A stretch of 64,000 nt of DNA from Bizionia paragorgiae. GTDB taxonomy: Bacteria; Bacteroidota; Bacteroidia; Flavobacteriales; Flavobacteriaceae. The stretch spans positions 1-64,000 of the forward strand of contig NZ_FNQK01000016.1 in assembly GCF_900107625.1 (NCBI RefSeq). The letters run 5' to 3'. A program made the position numbers and the translations under genes. The notes below the pieces were generated by a model. That model was not told the DNA's origin. It searched no databases and saw nothing but the letters and a program-made list of their open reading frames with translations. Of the stretch, positions 15,203 through 24,883 are shown piece after piece. Numbering within the stretch: position 1 is the first letter of the stretch; every line of letters starts with the position of its first letter.

Positions 15203-18200
15203 CTATTGTGGTAATTTAATACTGTCTAACCCCGGAATACTACTGTCTCGAGAAATAATATCGCGTTCGTCGGGTAGTGCGGTTTCAACCTGCTCTTCAA
15301 TACCATATAAGCCCGCAAAAAGTTTAATGTAATTATTAAAAATACTAAACTCCTTGTCAGCAAAAGATTCGTCGTGCTTTACTATCGTTTTTATTAACGC
15401 ATTGTAACGCTCTATATCCGTGTAAATTTCTACAATATTCTTTTCCTGGTTCTCACGGGTTAATTCACTGTAATATTTCAGGTTCTCCTGGTACTTTTCA
15501 GCAATATCAATAAATAATTGCTGTGCCTTCGCTTTGGCTCCCACCTCGTAATAAGCACCTAAATAAGGTTCTAGTAACGTGTAGTAACCAAATTTGTCTA
15601 CCGGCATATTAGTCATTGCAATATCTGCAATCTCCTCAGCCTTTTCAAGTTTCCCTTCATTGATTAAGGTTTCTATAAGTCGCGCTAAATTACCGCGGTA
15701 AGAAATAGAATTCTTACGGGTTTCTGGGTCGTGGTAGATGTCGTCACCGCTATTACCCCATTCCCAATTCTTAACCTTGTTATACATAAACTCACTGTCT
15801 ACACGTCCCATATCAAAAGGATTAGCGCGTTTTACAGGGGTGTGTATCGGTACCAGTTTATAAACCATACCATCCAACTGTAAGTAGTCTTTCATCCAGA
15901 TGTAATCATCTTCGCCAAAAGCACCGCCAGTAAAATAAATAGGACGCTTCCAATCGTTATTGGCAACAATATCTAGCATTAATAAACGCTGCTTGTAAAG
16001 CGCATTGCCTTCCAATTTAATATCTATATAAGGAACAATCTTATCGGCATCCTTCGCCTTAACAATACCATGCTTTAAAACATTATCCTTGTTAACAGGG
16101 ACCCTAATGTTTTCTACAGGGAAGTAATTGGTGTTTTTTAACTGTGCAGGGTAACGACTTAAATCTTCGCCCTGTAATTCTAAAATACGTTGGTACTTTG
16201 TTTTCGGGTTGTCGCTAGTTACAAAAGCCATAAAATCTTTAATAAGTAACGTGTCTCTATTATAAGTACGCTTGCGCTCCTCAGTATTAGGATCGTAATA
16301 CTCTAAGCTCTTCATAATATAATCGCGCGTACCATATTTATACTGGTCGTGAGTTAACGAGGAAGGAATAGGCTCGCTCTCGTAGGCTTGACGCTTCATC
16401 TGGTCTATATACCAATCCGTTTGAAATAAACTCGTGTTTATTATGCGCACATCGGTACGGTAACCTTCAATTTCTTGAGCATACCATAAAGCAAACGTGT
16501 CATTGTCTCCAATAGTAAATAAAATACCGTTTTCCTCACAGGAATCTAAGTACTTTTTAGCCATAGAGTTGGCAGTGTATTTCCCAGAACGATCGTGGTC
16601 GTCCCAGTTGTTAGAGATTAAAATCGTTGGTACCAATAGGAAACAAACAAGGGTGACTATAGGCGCTAACAACGGACTCTTAATTTTGTCGCGTAAGGCA
16701 TTGTAAATAGCAAAGACCCCAAAACCTATCCACATCGAAAAGACGTAGAACGAGCCAACCACCGAGTAGTCACGCTCTCGAGGTTCAAAAGGACGCACGT
16801 TCGTATACACCTGAATCGCAATTCCCGTAAAAAGGAAAAAGACCAAGAGTACCCAAAATAGCTTTTTGTCACGGTTAAATAAAAAGAACAAACCAACTAA
16901 TCCCAATAGGAATGGAAGGAAATAATAGGTGTTTCTACCCTTGTTGTTTTTTACGTCACTAGGTAAGTGGTCTTGAGACTGCCCAAGATGCCACGCATCA
17001 AAAGCCTTAATACCACTAATCCAATTCCCATGATTGTCATAACGCCCTTGAATGTCGTCTTGACGTCCCGTAAAATTCCACATAAAATACCTCCAGTACA
17101 TATAACCCAGTTGGTATTGAAATAAATAGGAAATATTACTCGCTAACGAAGGCTTTTCAATATCTAAATACTGCTGGCCAAATTGCTTTAAAAACAAATG
17201 GTAATCTTCATAATCAACATTGCCTTTAGCGACCTCATTTTTAAACTGAGTGATATAAGCAACATCTTGTCTTAAACGATCGTTTAAATATACCGATAGC
17301 TTGTCGCCGTAAACAGCCATAAACTGATCGTATTCCGACTCTGTTAATTCACCACTTTGGTAGTTTACAACAAACTCGTTTATCTTCTGTTCCGAAAACG
17401 GATCTAAGATGTATTCCGGTTTTAAATCGAAATTTAAAAAGCCCGTAAACATCATGTAATTCTCAGCGTTTTCAGCACTCCACATACGCGGTAAAATAGA
17501 GGCTTGCTCAGAATTGTAATTCTGCTTCGCGTCTTTATACGCGTTAACAATAACATATTTCCCTAAAGCTTCGTCTTTCTCGTACTTAGGCTTGTCGTCT
17601 ATATAAGGTTTCTTTTTATCTAAGCCTGTGTACTGCTCAGTAAACAACGGACCGTAAAATAGGTGAGTCTCCGGGTACTGCTCTAAATTATAATAGGCTA
17701 GTAACTCTCTGGCACTCGACGGGTTGTTTTCGTTAACCACCACATTAGCATTGGCACGAATAGGTAACATTAGCCACGTTGAAAACCCGATCACTACAAA
17801 AGTTACACATAAAATACCGGTGTTTATAAGAGCGTAGTTTTTTTGGTGGGTATAACGTAAACTAAAGTAAATGGCAGCAATCAATAAAATACCTGCTATA
17901 ATAGATCCCGAATTAAACGGCATACCAACAGTATTCACAAAGAAGATTTCTAAAACACTAAAATAACGGAGTATGTTTGGTGCTAGTAATTTAAAAACAA
18001 AAAGTAAAACAGCTACCGATACCACATTGGCAACGATAAAGTTTAAAGGGGTAATGGTTTTGTAATGTTTAAAATAATAAAGTAATCCTAAAGCAGGGAT
18101 AGTTAAAAGCCCCATAAAGTGAACTCCAAAAGAAAGACCGATAACAAAAGCTATGAGTACCAACCAGCGGTTTCCACGAGGAGTGTCCATATCAGCTTCC

Positions 18201-18691
18201 CAGCGTAAGCCTAAATAAAATAAAACAGCCATTATTAAAGTGGCCATTGCATAGACTTCTGTCTCTACAGCATTAAACCAAAACGAATCGGTAAATGCAA
18301 AAGCTAAACTCCCCACAAAGGCACTTCCTAATATAGCCATGGCAGACCCCGAAGTTAAAACATCAGTTTTTATAAGCTTCGGAAGAAGTAGGGTAAGACT
18401 CCAAAATAAAAATAAAATAGTAAATGCACTCGATACCGCACTTAACATATTCATCATTAAACCTATTTGAGAAGGCTCTAGAGCTAAGGTGGAGAATGTG
18501 GCTCCAATCATTTGGAATAATGGTGCTCCCGGTGGGTGTCCCACCTGCAACTTTGCAGCAGTTAAAATGTATTCTCCGGCATCCCAGTAACTAACAGTAG
18601 GCTCTACCGTTAGACTGTAAGTGATTAATGCAATTAAAAAAGCGAGCCAACCTACAATGTTGTTCCACTTTTTAAAAGTGATTGCTGTCAT
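15203..18691 (-). CDS. DUF2723 membrane glycosyltransferase-like protein
   Basis: 1162 aa. The N-terminal 400 residues and a block near 570-690 hold many membrane helices. The conserved start YSLTVEPTVSYWDAGEYI and GHPPGAPLFQ (about 25-60) identify DUF2723, a family with GT-C-like topology related to protein O-mannosyltransferases such as eukaryotic TMEM260. The acidic pair in DAGE is in the position of the catalytic loop of GT-C enzymes. The C-terminal third is soluble and ends in helical, TPR-like segments (around 1010-1110). A likely role is transfer of sugar from a lipid-linked donor to exported proteins, common in Bacteroidota, but substrate and activity are inference. Confidence 0.9.
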   Translation of the reverse strand: MTAITFKKWNNIVGWLAFLIALITYSLTVEPTVSYWDAGEYILTAAKLQVGHPPGAPLFQMIGATFSTLALEPSQIGLMMNMLSAVSSAFTILFLFWSLTLLLPKLIKTDVLTSGSAMAILGSAFVGSLAFAFTDSFWFNAVETEVYAMATLIMAVLFYLGLRWEADMDTPRGNRWLVLIAFVIGLSFGVHFMGLLTIPALGLLYYFKHYKTITPLNFIVANVVSVAVLLFVFKLLAPNILRYFSVLEIFFVNTVGMPFNSGSIIAGILLIAAIYFSLRYTHQKNYALINTGILCVTFVVIGFSTWLMLPIRANANVVVNENNPSSARELLAYYNLEQYPETHLFYGPLFTEQYTGLDKKKPYIDDKPKYEKDEALGKYVIVNAYKDAKQNYNSEQASILPRMWSAENAENYMMFTGFLNFDLKPEYILDPFSEQKINEFVVNYQSGELTESEYDQFMAVYGDKLSVYLNDRLRQDVAYITQFKNEVAKGNVDYEDYHLFLKQFGQQYLDIEKPSLASNISYLFQYQLGYMYWRYFMWNFTGRQDDIQGRYDNHGNWISGIKAFDAWHLGQSQDHLPSDVKNNKGRNTYYFLPFLLGLVGLFFLFNRDKKLFWVLLVFFLFTGIAIQVYTNVRPFEPRERDYSVVGSFYVFSMWIGFGVFAIYNALRDKIKSPLLAPIVTLVCFLLVPTILISNNWDDHDRSGKYTANSMAKKYLDSCEENGILFTIGDNDTFALWYAQEIEGYRTDVRIINTSLFQTDWYIDQMKRQAYESEPIPSSLTHDQYKYGTRDYIMKSLEYYDPNTEERKRTYNRDTLLIKDFMAFVTSDNPKTKYQRILELQGEDLSRYPAQLKNTNYFPVENIRVPVNKDNVLKHGIVKAKDADKIVPYIDIKLEGNALYKQRLLMLDIVANNDWKRPIYFTGGAFGEDDYIWMKDYLQLDGMVYKLVPIHTPVKRANPFDMGRVDSEFMYNKVKNWEWGNSGDDIYHDPETRKNSISYRGNLARLIETLINEGKLEKAEEIADIAMTNMPVDKFGYYTLLEPYLGAYYEVGAKAKAQQLFIDIAEKYQENLKYYSELTRENQEKNIVEIYTDIERYNALIKTIVKHDESFADKEFSIFNNYIKLFAGLYGIEEQVETALPDERDIISRDSSIPGLDSIKLPQ

Positions 18692-18868
18692 ATTTTATAG
18701 TGTAATATTAAACTGTGGCGAATTTAGTAATAATAATAAAAAGACACTAATCATTTAGTTAGTCTTAACATCAGGAGGTGGAAATAGCCTAAACAACTTG
18801 TAATGATAGGGTTAAGTTAGGGGCTGAAAAAAAAGTTCATTTTTTCCGAAAAATTTTTCAGAAAATGT

Positions 18869-18898
18869 TTGTGTAAATAAAAGTTTGTCTTAAATTTG
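18869..18898 (+). promoter_or_regulatory. Promoter of tRNA-Gln
   Basis: TTG at 18869-18871, 19-bp spacer, then TAAATTTG at 18891-18898. This is an exact match to the Bacteroidota sigma-A pattern TTG-N19-TAnnTTTG, 18 bp before the tRNA. Confidence 0.8.
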
Positions 18899-18916
18899 CA
18901 TCGCAGTTAGAAACAC

Positions 18917-18989
18917 TGGCCCATGGTGTAACTGGCAACACGTCGGTTTTTGGTACCGAAGAGTCTAGGTTCGAGCCCTAGTGGGCCAA
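18917..18989 (+). tRNA. tRNA-Gln (anticodon TTG)
   Basis: The cloverleaf can be drawn by hand: acceptor TGGCCCA/TGGGCCA (7 of 7 pairs), D stem GTGT/ACAC, anticodon stem TCGGT/ACCGA with loop TTTTGGT (anticodon TTG, reads CAA), and T stem around GTTCGAG. Discriminator A at 18989; the CCA end is not encoded. A single gene with its own promoter and terminator. Confidence 0.95.
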
Positions 18990-18995
18990 CAAGCA

Positions 18996-19026
18996 AACCC
19001 TAATTCTGAAAAGAGTTAGGGTTTTT
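18996..19026 (+). terminator. Terminator of tRNA-Gln
   Basis: Stem AACCCTAA / TTAGGGTT with a 12-nt loop, followed by a run of T, 7 bp after the tRNA. Confidence 0.85.
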
Positions 19027-19073
19027 TGGTTTTAGTCACTTTCGGGTGGTATAAAAGCGAAACACCAAAAATA

Positions 19074-19142
19074 CGCTACCACATAGATGCTCCATAGATA
19101 CCCTATAGATACCCTATGGATAGTGTATGAGTAGTGTATGGT
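19074..19142. repeat. Short direct repeats between tRNA-Gln and usp gene
   Basis: ATAGATACCCTAT occurs twice in tandem, followed by the related ATGGATAGTGTATG and AGTAGTGTATGG. The block starts CCATAG and contains CTATGG, giving a small inverted repeat. No gene is present between 18990 and 19195 apart from the terminator. Meaning unknown. Confidence 0.5.
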
Positions 19143-19195
19143 ATTAAATCTTGAAAAACAGACGTTTTTAAAACGCTTTCAATCGTAATTTCTGC

Positions 19196-20020
19196 TTAAA
19201 TTTTAAAGGTAATCACCGGTCTGTTGGCGTGATTTACCAAATCCTCACTAATACTTCCGCTTAAAAAATGTGATATACCTTGGCGGCCATGCGTGCTAAT
19301 ACCTATTAAATCTGCATTTATAATTTCAGAAAAATTTAAAATACCCTTTTCAACACTCTCGTCATTGTAAATGTTTGTAGTGTAATTGGTAAAAGTGTTG
19401 CCTTCAATAAATTCGTGAATGCGCACCTTAGCTGTAGCAGTAGTCGTAAAATTACTCATGGTATTAACCATTAATAAATGCATTCTAGCATCAAACAACT
19501 CGGCAAGTTTTATCGCCTGCTTATACGTGTCTTTGTTGTCGTTTTTAAAATCTGAAGCAAATACAAAATCTTCGATGTTGAAATCATCGTGTTTGTTTTT
19601 TATAACCAAGACCGGAACAATAGAGGTGCGAACAATCTTCTCGGCCGTAGAACCAATAAACATCTCCTTGAAACCATCGGCGCCATGAGACCCCATAATG
19701 ATTAAGTCAATACTGTTGTTCTTGCACGCGTCTAAAATACCCTGCGAAATCTCGTTAAAATCAACACTGTGGCTAATGGTTAACGACTGCAGATAGTCTT
19801 TTGCTAAAAGGTCTTCAAATTTTTTCTGAGCTAATTTCATAAAATAAACAGCCTCAGGTAAATCGGTGGGAGTGCCTAATTCGCTAATCTGCTGAAGTGG
19901 CAAATCGATAATGTGCAAGATTGAAAGTTCAATATTGTGCTTTTTGGCAAGTTGCGCAGCGACCTTTAATGCGTTTTCTGCCTCGGGAGAAAAATCGGTG
20001 GGAACAAGTATTTTTTTCAT
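19196..20020 (-). CDS. Universal stress protein, two UspA domains
   Basis: 274 aa from the start MKKILVPTDFS (20020); an upstream ATG at 20113 would add 31 residues in front of the conserved first strand and run through the intergenic promoter region. Two tandem UspA domains (about 1-145 and 150-274). Each ends with the nucleotide-binding pattern: first IMGSHGADGFKEMFIGSTAEKI, second GISTHGRQGISHFLSGSISEDL, both with G-x2-G-x9-G(S/T). Likely ATP-binding stress protein. Transcribed divergently from the rimP operon. Confidence 0.92.
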   Translation of the reverse strand: MKKILVPTDFSPEAENALKVAAQLAKKHNIELSILHIIDLPLQQISELGTPTDLPEAVYFMKLAQKKFEDLLAKDYLQSLTISHSVDFNEISQGILDACKNNSIDLIIMGSHGADGFKEMFIGSTAEKIVRTSIVPVLVIKNKHDDFNIEDFVFASDFKNDNKDTYKQAIKLAELFDARMHLLMVNTMSNFTTTATAKVRIHEFIEGNTFTNYTTNIYNDESVEKGILNFSEIINADLIGISTHGRQGISHFLSGSISEDLVNHANRPVITFKI

Positions 20021-20102
20021 AAAATTGGCGTTTTTGGTTGTTTTTCTAAAGTTAACTATAAAATTTGATATTTCAATAATTATGTAAATCAATAAAAATG
20101 TG

Positions 20103-20162
20103 TATATTTGCACCGTTGTAAGAAAAAATGGAAAGCGAGGGGACGTAAAGTCCCCTCTTTTT
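20103..20162 (+). promoter_or_regulatory. rimP-nusA-infB leader with attenuator-like hairpin
   Basis: A -7 element TATATTTG (20103-20110) is followed about 27 bp later by a perfect hairpin GAGGGGAC-GTAAA-GTCCCCTC (20137-20157, in slightly shifted form GAGGGGAC/GTCCCCTC) and five T residues (20158-20162). This is a complete intrinsic terminator shape 10 bp before the rimP ATG and inside the transcript leader. Premature termination in front of an operon that contains nusA, itself a termination factor, would allow autoregulation. Inferred from shape. Confidence 0.65.
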
Positions 20163-20172
20163 ATACTTAAGA

Positions 20173-20634
20173 ATGTTTATATCAAAAGTCAAAGAATTAC
20201 TGGAGGAAGCGCTATTAGAAAGAGAAGATCTTTTTTTAATAGATTTTTCTGTTACTGGAGAAAATAATATTAGTATTATTATCGATGGTGATCAGGGTGT
20301 TACGGTAGAAGACTGTATCTTTATTAGTCGCGCTATCGAACATAATATTGATAGAGAAGAACACGATTTTGCACTAGAAGTAGCTTCGGGAGGAGCAACG
20401 ACACCTTTGAAATTACCGAGACAATATAAGAAAAATATTGGCCGCGATTTAGAAGTGAAAACTGCAACTGAAACCATTACTGCAAAGTTGGTTTCTGCTT
20501 CAGACGAAGCAATAGAGTTAGAATGGAAAGCTAGAGAACCTAAACCCGTTGGTAAAGGAAAAGTGACCGTTCAGAAAAAAGCAAACATTGCCTATAATGA
20601 TATATTAGAGGCAAAAGTGATGATAAAATTTTAA
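20173..20634 (+). CDS. rimP: Ribosome maturation factor RimP
   Basis: 153 aa, usual length. An N-terminal alpha-beta domain with LFLIDFSVTGENNISIIIDGDQGVTVEDCIFISRAIE pattern (pieces at about 20-56), the conserved LEVASGGATTPLKLPRQYKKNIGR region (about 70-95), and a C-terminal SH3-like barrel. It binds the 30S subunit during assembly. First gene of rimP-nusA-infB, 13 bp before nusA. Confidence 0.95.
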   Translation: MFISKVKELLEEALLEREDLFLIDFSVTGENNISIIIDGDQGVTVEDCIFISRAIEHNIDREEHDFALEVASGGATTPLKLPRQYKKNIGRDLEVKTATETITAKLVSASDEAIELEWKAREPKPVGKGKVTVQKKANIAYNDILEAKVMIKF

Positions 20635-20647
20635 TTCAATAAGAGTT

Positions 20648-21880
20648 ATGGAGAATCTTGCATTAATTGAATCGTTTTCGGAGTTTAAAGACGATAAATT
20701 AATCGACCGTGTGACATTAATGGCTATTTTAGAAGATGTTTTTAGAAATGCCTTAAAAAAGAAATTTGGAGATGATGATAATTTTGATATTATTATAAAT
20801 CCAGATAAGGGAGATTTAGAGATATGGAGAAATAGAGTCGTAGTAGCAGATGGAGAAGTGGAAGAACCTAACCAGGAAATTTCATTATCTGAAGCACGAA
20901 AAATTGAGCCGGATTTTGAAGTTGGAGAAGATGTATCTGAAGAAGTAAAATTAATAGACCTAGGGCGTCGCGCTATTTTAGCATTACGTCAGAATTTAAT
21001 TTCGAAAATTCACGAACACGATAATACTAATATCTATAAGCAATTTAAAGATTTAGAAGGTGATTTATATACCGCTGAGGTTCACCATATTCGTCACCGT
21101 GCTGTTATTTTGTTAGATGATGAAGGCAACGAAATTATATTGCCTAAAGAAAAACAAATTCCTTCAGACTTCTTTAGAAAAGGAGATAACGTAAGAGGAA
21201 TTATTGATAGTGTAGAATTAAAAGGAAACAAACCGTCGATTATCATGTCGCGAACGTCTCCTAAATTCTTAGAAAAGTTATTTGAAGCTGAAATTCCAGA
21301 AGTATTTGATGGTTTAATTACGATTAAAAATGTGGTGAGAATTCCAGGTGAAAAAGCGAAAGTAGCAGTAGATTCTTACGATGATAGAATCGACCCTGTT
21401 GGAGCTTGTGTTGGTATGAAAGGATCGCGTATTCACGGTATTGTTCGTGAATTAGGAAACGAAAATATCGACGTTATTAATTATACAACCAACTTACAGT
21501 TATACATTACCAGAGCGTTAAGCCCGGCACGTGTAACGTCTATTAAAATAGATGAGGAAAATAAAAGAGCAGAAGCGATTTTAAAACCTGAAGAAGTAAG
21601 TAAAGCAATTGGACGTGGCGGACATAATATCCGTTTGGCAGGCCAGTTAACAGGTTATGAAATTGATGTGTTTAGAGAAGGTGCAGAAGAAGATGTGGAA
21701 TTAAGAGAATTCTCTGATGAAATTGAAGGATGGATCATATCCGAATTTAGCAAAGCAGGTTTAGATACAGCGAAAAGCGTATTAGAACAAGAGGTTGCAG
21801 ATTTAGTAAAAAGAACAGATCTAGAAGAGGAAACAATTCTAGATGTTATTAGAATTCTTAAGGAAGAATTCGAAGATTAA
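20648..21880 (+). CDS. nusA: Transcription termination/antitermination factor NusA
   Basis: 410 aa. N-terminal RNA polymerase-binding domain (1-130), S1 domain (about 135-200), then KH1 and KH2 (about 205-345; GACVGMKGSRIHGIVREL and KAIGRGGHNIRLAGQLTGYEI show the GxxG loops). It ends shortly after, without the acidic repeats of E. coli NusA, as usual in Bacteroidota. Binds RNA polymerase and nascent RNA. Start at MENLALIESF; second gene of the operon. Confidence 0.97.
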   Translation: MENLALIESFSEFKDDKLIDRVTLMAILEDVFRNALKKKFGDDDNFDIIINPDKGDLEIWRNRVVVADGEVEEPNQEISLSEARKIEPDFEVGEDVSEEVKLIDLGRRAILALRQNLISKIHEHDNTNIYKQFKDLEGDLYTAEVHHIRHRAVILLDDEGNEIILPKEKQIPSDFFRKGDNVRGIIDSVELKGNKPSIIMSRTSPKFLEKLFEAEIPEVFDGLITIKNVVRIPGEKAKVAVDSYDDRIDPVGACVGMKGSRIHGIVRELGNENIDVINYTTNLQLYITRALSPARVTSIKIDEENKRAEAILKPEEVSKAIGRGGHNIRLAGQLTGYEIDVFREGAEEDVELREFSDEIEGWIISEFSKAGLDTAKSVLEQEVADLVKRTDLEEETILDVIRILKEEFED

Positions 21881-21917
21881 CATATATTTGAGTAAAATTA
21901 AAGGTTAAAGGCAATTT

Positions 21918-24800
21918 ATGGCTGAAACGATTAGATTAAATAAAGTATTACGTGAGCTTAACATCTCTTTAGATCGTGCTGTAGAATTTTTAAATTCTAA
22001 AGGTATCGAGATCGAGAAGCGCCCAACAACGAAAATCTCCCAAGACACATATAATGTGCTCTCGGATGAGTTTCAGACGGATGCGAGCAAAAAAGTAAAA
22101 TCTCAAGAAGTTAGTGAAGCTAAGCAGAAAGAAAAGGAAAGCCTACGTATTAAACGTGAGCAAGAATTGGAAGCTAAGCAGAAAGAAGATGAGGAAAGAG
22201 AACGCGCTAGAAAACAAGAGGTTATTAAAGCTAATAAACCCCTTTCAGGTCCTAAACAGGTGGGTAAAATCGACTTAGATCCTAAAAAGGGTAAAGAGGA
22301 CGTGAAGCCTGTGGAGACGCCAAAAGTGGAAACACCTAAAGCCGAAACACCGAAAGTAGAAACGCCAAAAACGGAAGCTCCTAAAAAGGAAACGCCGAAA
22401 CCAGCTGTCGATACTAAAAAAGAAGCCGAAAAACCTGAGGTTAAAGCAGAACCGGTAAAACCTATAGCTGCAGCTCCTAAAAAAGAAGCTGTAAAAAAGG
22501 AAACACCTAAAGCTGCCGAAAAACCTGCAACTCCCGCTAAGGAAACTGCTAAGAAAACCGAAGCTCCTAAAGCCGAAGCCCCTAAAGTGGAAGCTGAAAA
22601 AGTAGAGGAAACAAAACCTAGCGAACCGGTAGAGGAAAAAGTAAAAACACAATATCAAAAGCTTTCAGGGCCAAAAATTGCTGGAGAGAAAATAGACCTT
22701 TCTCAGTTTAAAAAGCCTAAGAAAAAGAAAGACGATAAAAAAGATAACGATAGCGCCAATAAGAAAAAACGCCGTCGTATCTCTAAACCAGGAGATAATA
22801 AACCTGGAACTGCTGCTGGAAATAACAGAAGTAACGACCGATTTAAAGGTAAAAAACCTGGACAAGCACGTCGTAGCGTTGTTAAAGAAGAGCCTAGTGA
22901 AGAAGATGTTAAAAAACAAGTAAGAGAAACCTTAGAGAAACTTCAAGGGAAATCTAACAAAGGTCGTGGAGCGAAATATCGTAGAGATAAAAGAGACTCG
23001 CATAGAGACTTAACAGAAAAAACACTAGAGCAACAACAAGCAGAAAGTAAAATTCTAAAAGTAACCGAGTTTGTTACCGCTAGTGAAGTAGCAACGATGA
23101 TGGATGTTCCTGTAACAAAAATTATCTCTGCTTGTATGTCACTTGGTATGATGGTTACTATGAACCAACGTTTAGACGCTGAAACGTTAACCATCGTTGC
23201 CGATGAGTTTGGTTATGAAGTAGAATTTGTAACTGCCGATATTGAAGAGTCTATCGTAGAGGTAGAAGATAAACCAGAAGACTTAATTACCCGAGCGCCA
23301 ATCGTTACCGTAATGGGACATGTCGATCACGGTAAAACATCCTTACTAGATTACATCCGTAAGGAAAATGTAATCGCTGGAGAGTCTGGAGGAATCACAC
23401 AGCATATTGGTGCCTATGGGGTGCAATTGGAAAACGGACAAAAAATCGCGTTTTTAGATACACCAGGTCACGAGGCCTTTACAGCCATGCGTGCTCGTGG
23501 AGCTCAAGTAACCGATATCGCTATTATTGTAGCTGCTGCCGATGATGATATTATGCCACAAACAAAAGAGGCCATCTCTCACGCGCAAGCGGCAGGAGTA
23601 CCTATCGTGTTTGCTATTAATAAAATCGATAAGCCAACTGCTAATCCAGAAAAAATTAAAGAAGGCTTAGCACAAATGAACCTTTTAGTAGAAGATTGGG
23701 GAGGTAAAATTCAATCTCACGATATCTCGGCTAAAATGGGAACCGGTGTTAAAGAATTATTAGAAAAAGTACTACTAGAAGCTGAGCTTTTAGAACTTAA
23801 AGCGAATCCTAACAAACCAGCAGTTGGTACCGTAGTGGAAGCGTATTTAGATAAAGGTCGTGGTTATGTGTCTACAGTTTTAGTACAAGCAGGTACCCTT
23901 CGTATAGGAGATTATGTACTAGCAGGAAAAAACAGTGGTAAAATTAAAGCGATGCAAGATGAAAGAGGCCATGAGGTTCTTGAAGCTGGTCCATCGACAC
24001 CTGTATCTATATTAGGTTTAGACGGTGCGCCGCAAGCAGGTGATAAGTTTACCGTGTTTGCAGACGAAAGAGAAGCAAAACAAATTGCTACCAAACGTAT
24101 GCAGTTACAACGTGAACAAGATGTACGTACAACGAAAACATTAACGCTTGCCGAAATTGGAAGACGTATCGCTCTAGGTACCTTTAAAGAATTAAATATT
24201 ATCCTTAAAGGTGATGTTGATGGTTCTGTAGAAGCACTAACCGATTCATTCCAAAAATTATCGACCGAAGAAATTCAAGTGAATATCTTACATAAAGGTG
24301 TTGGTGCCATTACCGAAAGTGATGTGTTACTTGCAACAGCGTCCGATGCAATTATTATCGGATTTAATGTGAGACCTGTAGGTAATGCGCGTGTAATTGC
24401 CGATCGTGAAGAAGTGGATATCAGAACATACTCTATTATTTACGACGCGATTAACGATCTTAAAGATGCTATGGAAGGTATGTTGTCTCCAGAATTAAAA
24501 GAGGAGGTGACTGGTACTGCCGAAATTAGAGAAATCTTTAAAGTGTCTAAAATAGGATCTATTGCAGGGTGTATGGTAATGAATGGTAAAATATTCAGAA
24601 ACTCTCAAATCCGTTTAATTAGAGATGGTGTTGTAGTGTATACCGGTGAGTTAACATCGTTAAAACGATTTAAAGATGATGTTAAAGAAGTGTCTAAAGG
24701 ATACGATTGTGGTATGCAACTTAAAAACTTTAACGATATCAAAGAAGGTGACACTCTTGAAGCGTTCCACGAAGTTGAAGTGAAGAAAAAATTGAAATAA
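21918..24800 (+). CDS. infB: Translation initiation factor IF-2
   Basis: 960 aa. Long low-complexity N-terminal region rich in Lys, Glu, Pro and Ala (about 55-370), including degenerate repeats of the form [14 protein letters not shown]. Then the IF2 N-terminal small domain, the GTPase domain with [11 protein letters not shown] (about 468), DTPGHEAF and NKID, and domains II-IV to the end. GTP-dependent delivery of initiator tRNA to the 30S subunit. Last gene of the rimP-nusA-infB operon, followed at 24835 by a strong terminator. The repeat-rich N-terminus is normal for the family. Confidence 0.98.
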   Translation: MAETIRLNKVLRELNISLDRAVEFLNSKGIEIEKRPTTKISQDTYNVLSDEFQTDASKKVKSQEVSEAKQKEKESLRIKREQELEAKQKEDEERERARKQEVIKANKPLSGPKQVGKIDLDPKKGKEDVKPVETPKVETPKAETPKVETPKTEAPKKETPKPAVDTKKEAEKPEVKAEPVKPIAAAPKKEAVKKETPKAAEKPATPAKETAKKTEAPKAEAPKVEAEKVEETKPSEPVEEKVKTQYQKLSGPKIAGEKIDLSQFKKPKKKKDDKKDNDSANKKKRRRISKPGDNKPGTAAGNNRSNDRFKGKKPGQARRSVVKEEPSEEDVKKQVRETLEKLQGKSNKGRGAKYRRDKRDSHRDLTEKTLEQQQAESKILKVTEFVTASEVATMMDVPVTKIISACMSLGMMVTMNQRLDAETLTIVADEFGYEVEFVTADIEESIVEVEDKPEDLITRAPIVTVMGHVDHGKTSLLDYIRKENVIAGESGGITQHIGAYGVQLENGQKIAFLDTPGHEAFTAMRARGAQVTDIAIIVAAADDDIMPQTKEAISHAQAAGVPIVFAINKIDKPTANPEKIKEGLAQMNLLVEDWGGKIQSHDISAKMGTGVKELLEKVLLEAELLELKANPNKPAVGTVVEAYLDKGRGYVSTVLVQAGTLRIGDYVLAGKNSGKIKAMQDERGHEVLEAGPSTPVSILGLDGAPQAGDKFTVFADEREAKQIATKRMQLQREQDVRTTKTLTLAEIGRRIALGTFKELNIILKGDVDGSVEALTDSFQKLSTEEIQVNILHKGVGAITESDVLLATASDAIIIGFNVRPVGNARVIADREEVDIRTYSIIYDAINDLKDAMEGMLSPELKEEVTGTAEIREIFKVSKIGSIAGCMVMNGKIFRNSQIRLIRDGVVVYTGELTSLKRFKDDVKEVSKGYDCGMQLKNFNDIKEGDTLEAFHEVEVKKKLK

Positions 24801-24834
24801 ATTCTACACCCCGTTGGGGTATATGATAACTATC

Positions 24835-24867
24835 AAAAAGCATCTATTGAAAAATAGATGCTTTTTT
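24835..24867 (+). terminator. Terminator after infB
   Basis: AAAAAGCATCTATT-GAAA-AATAGATGCTTTTTT, a 14-bp stem with GAAA tetraloop and T tract, 35 bp after the infB stop. Confidence 0.93.
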
Positions 24868-24883
24868 GTTTTAACGCGGTTTA

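Noticed and set aside
22275-22658. 127-codon minus-strand frame inside infB
   Set aside because: Phe/Arg/Ser-rich shadow of the Lys/Glu/Pro repeat region of IF-2.
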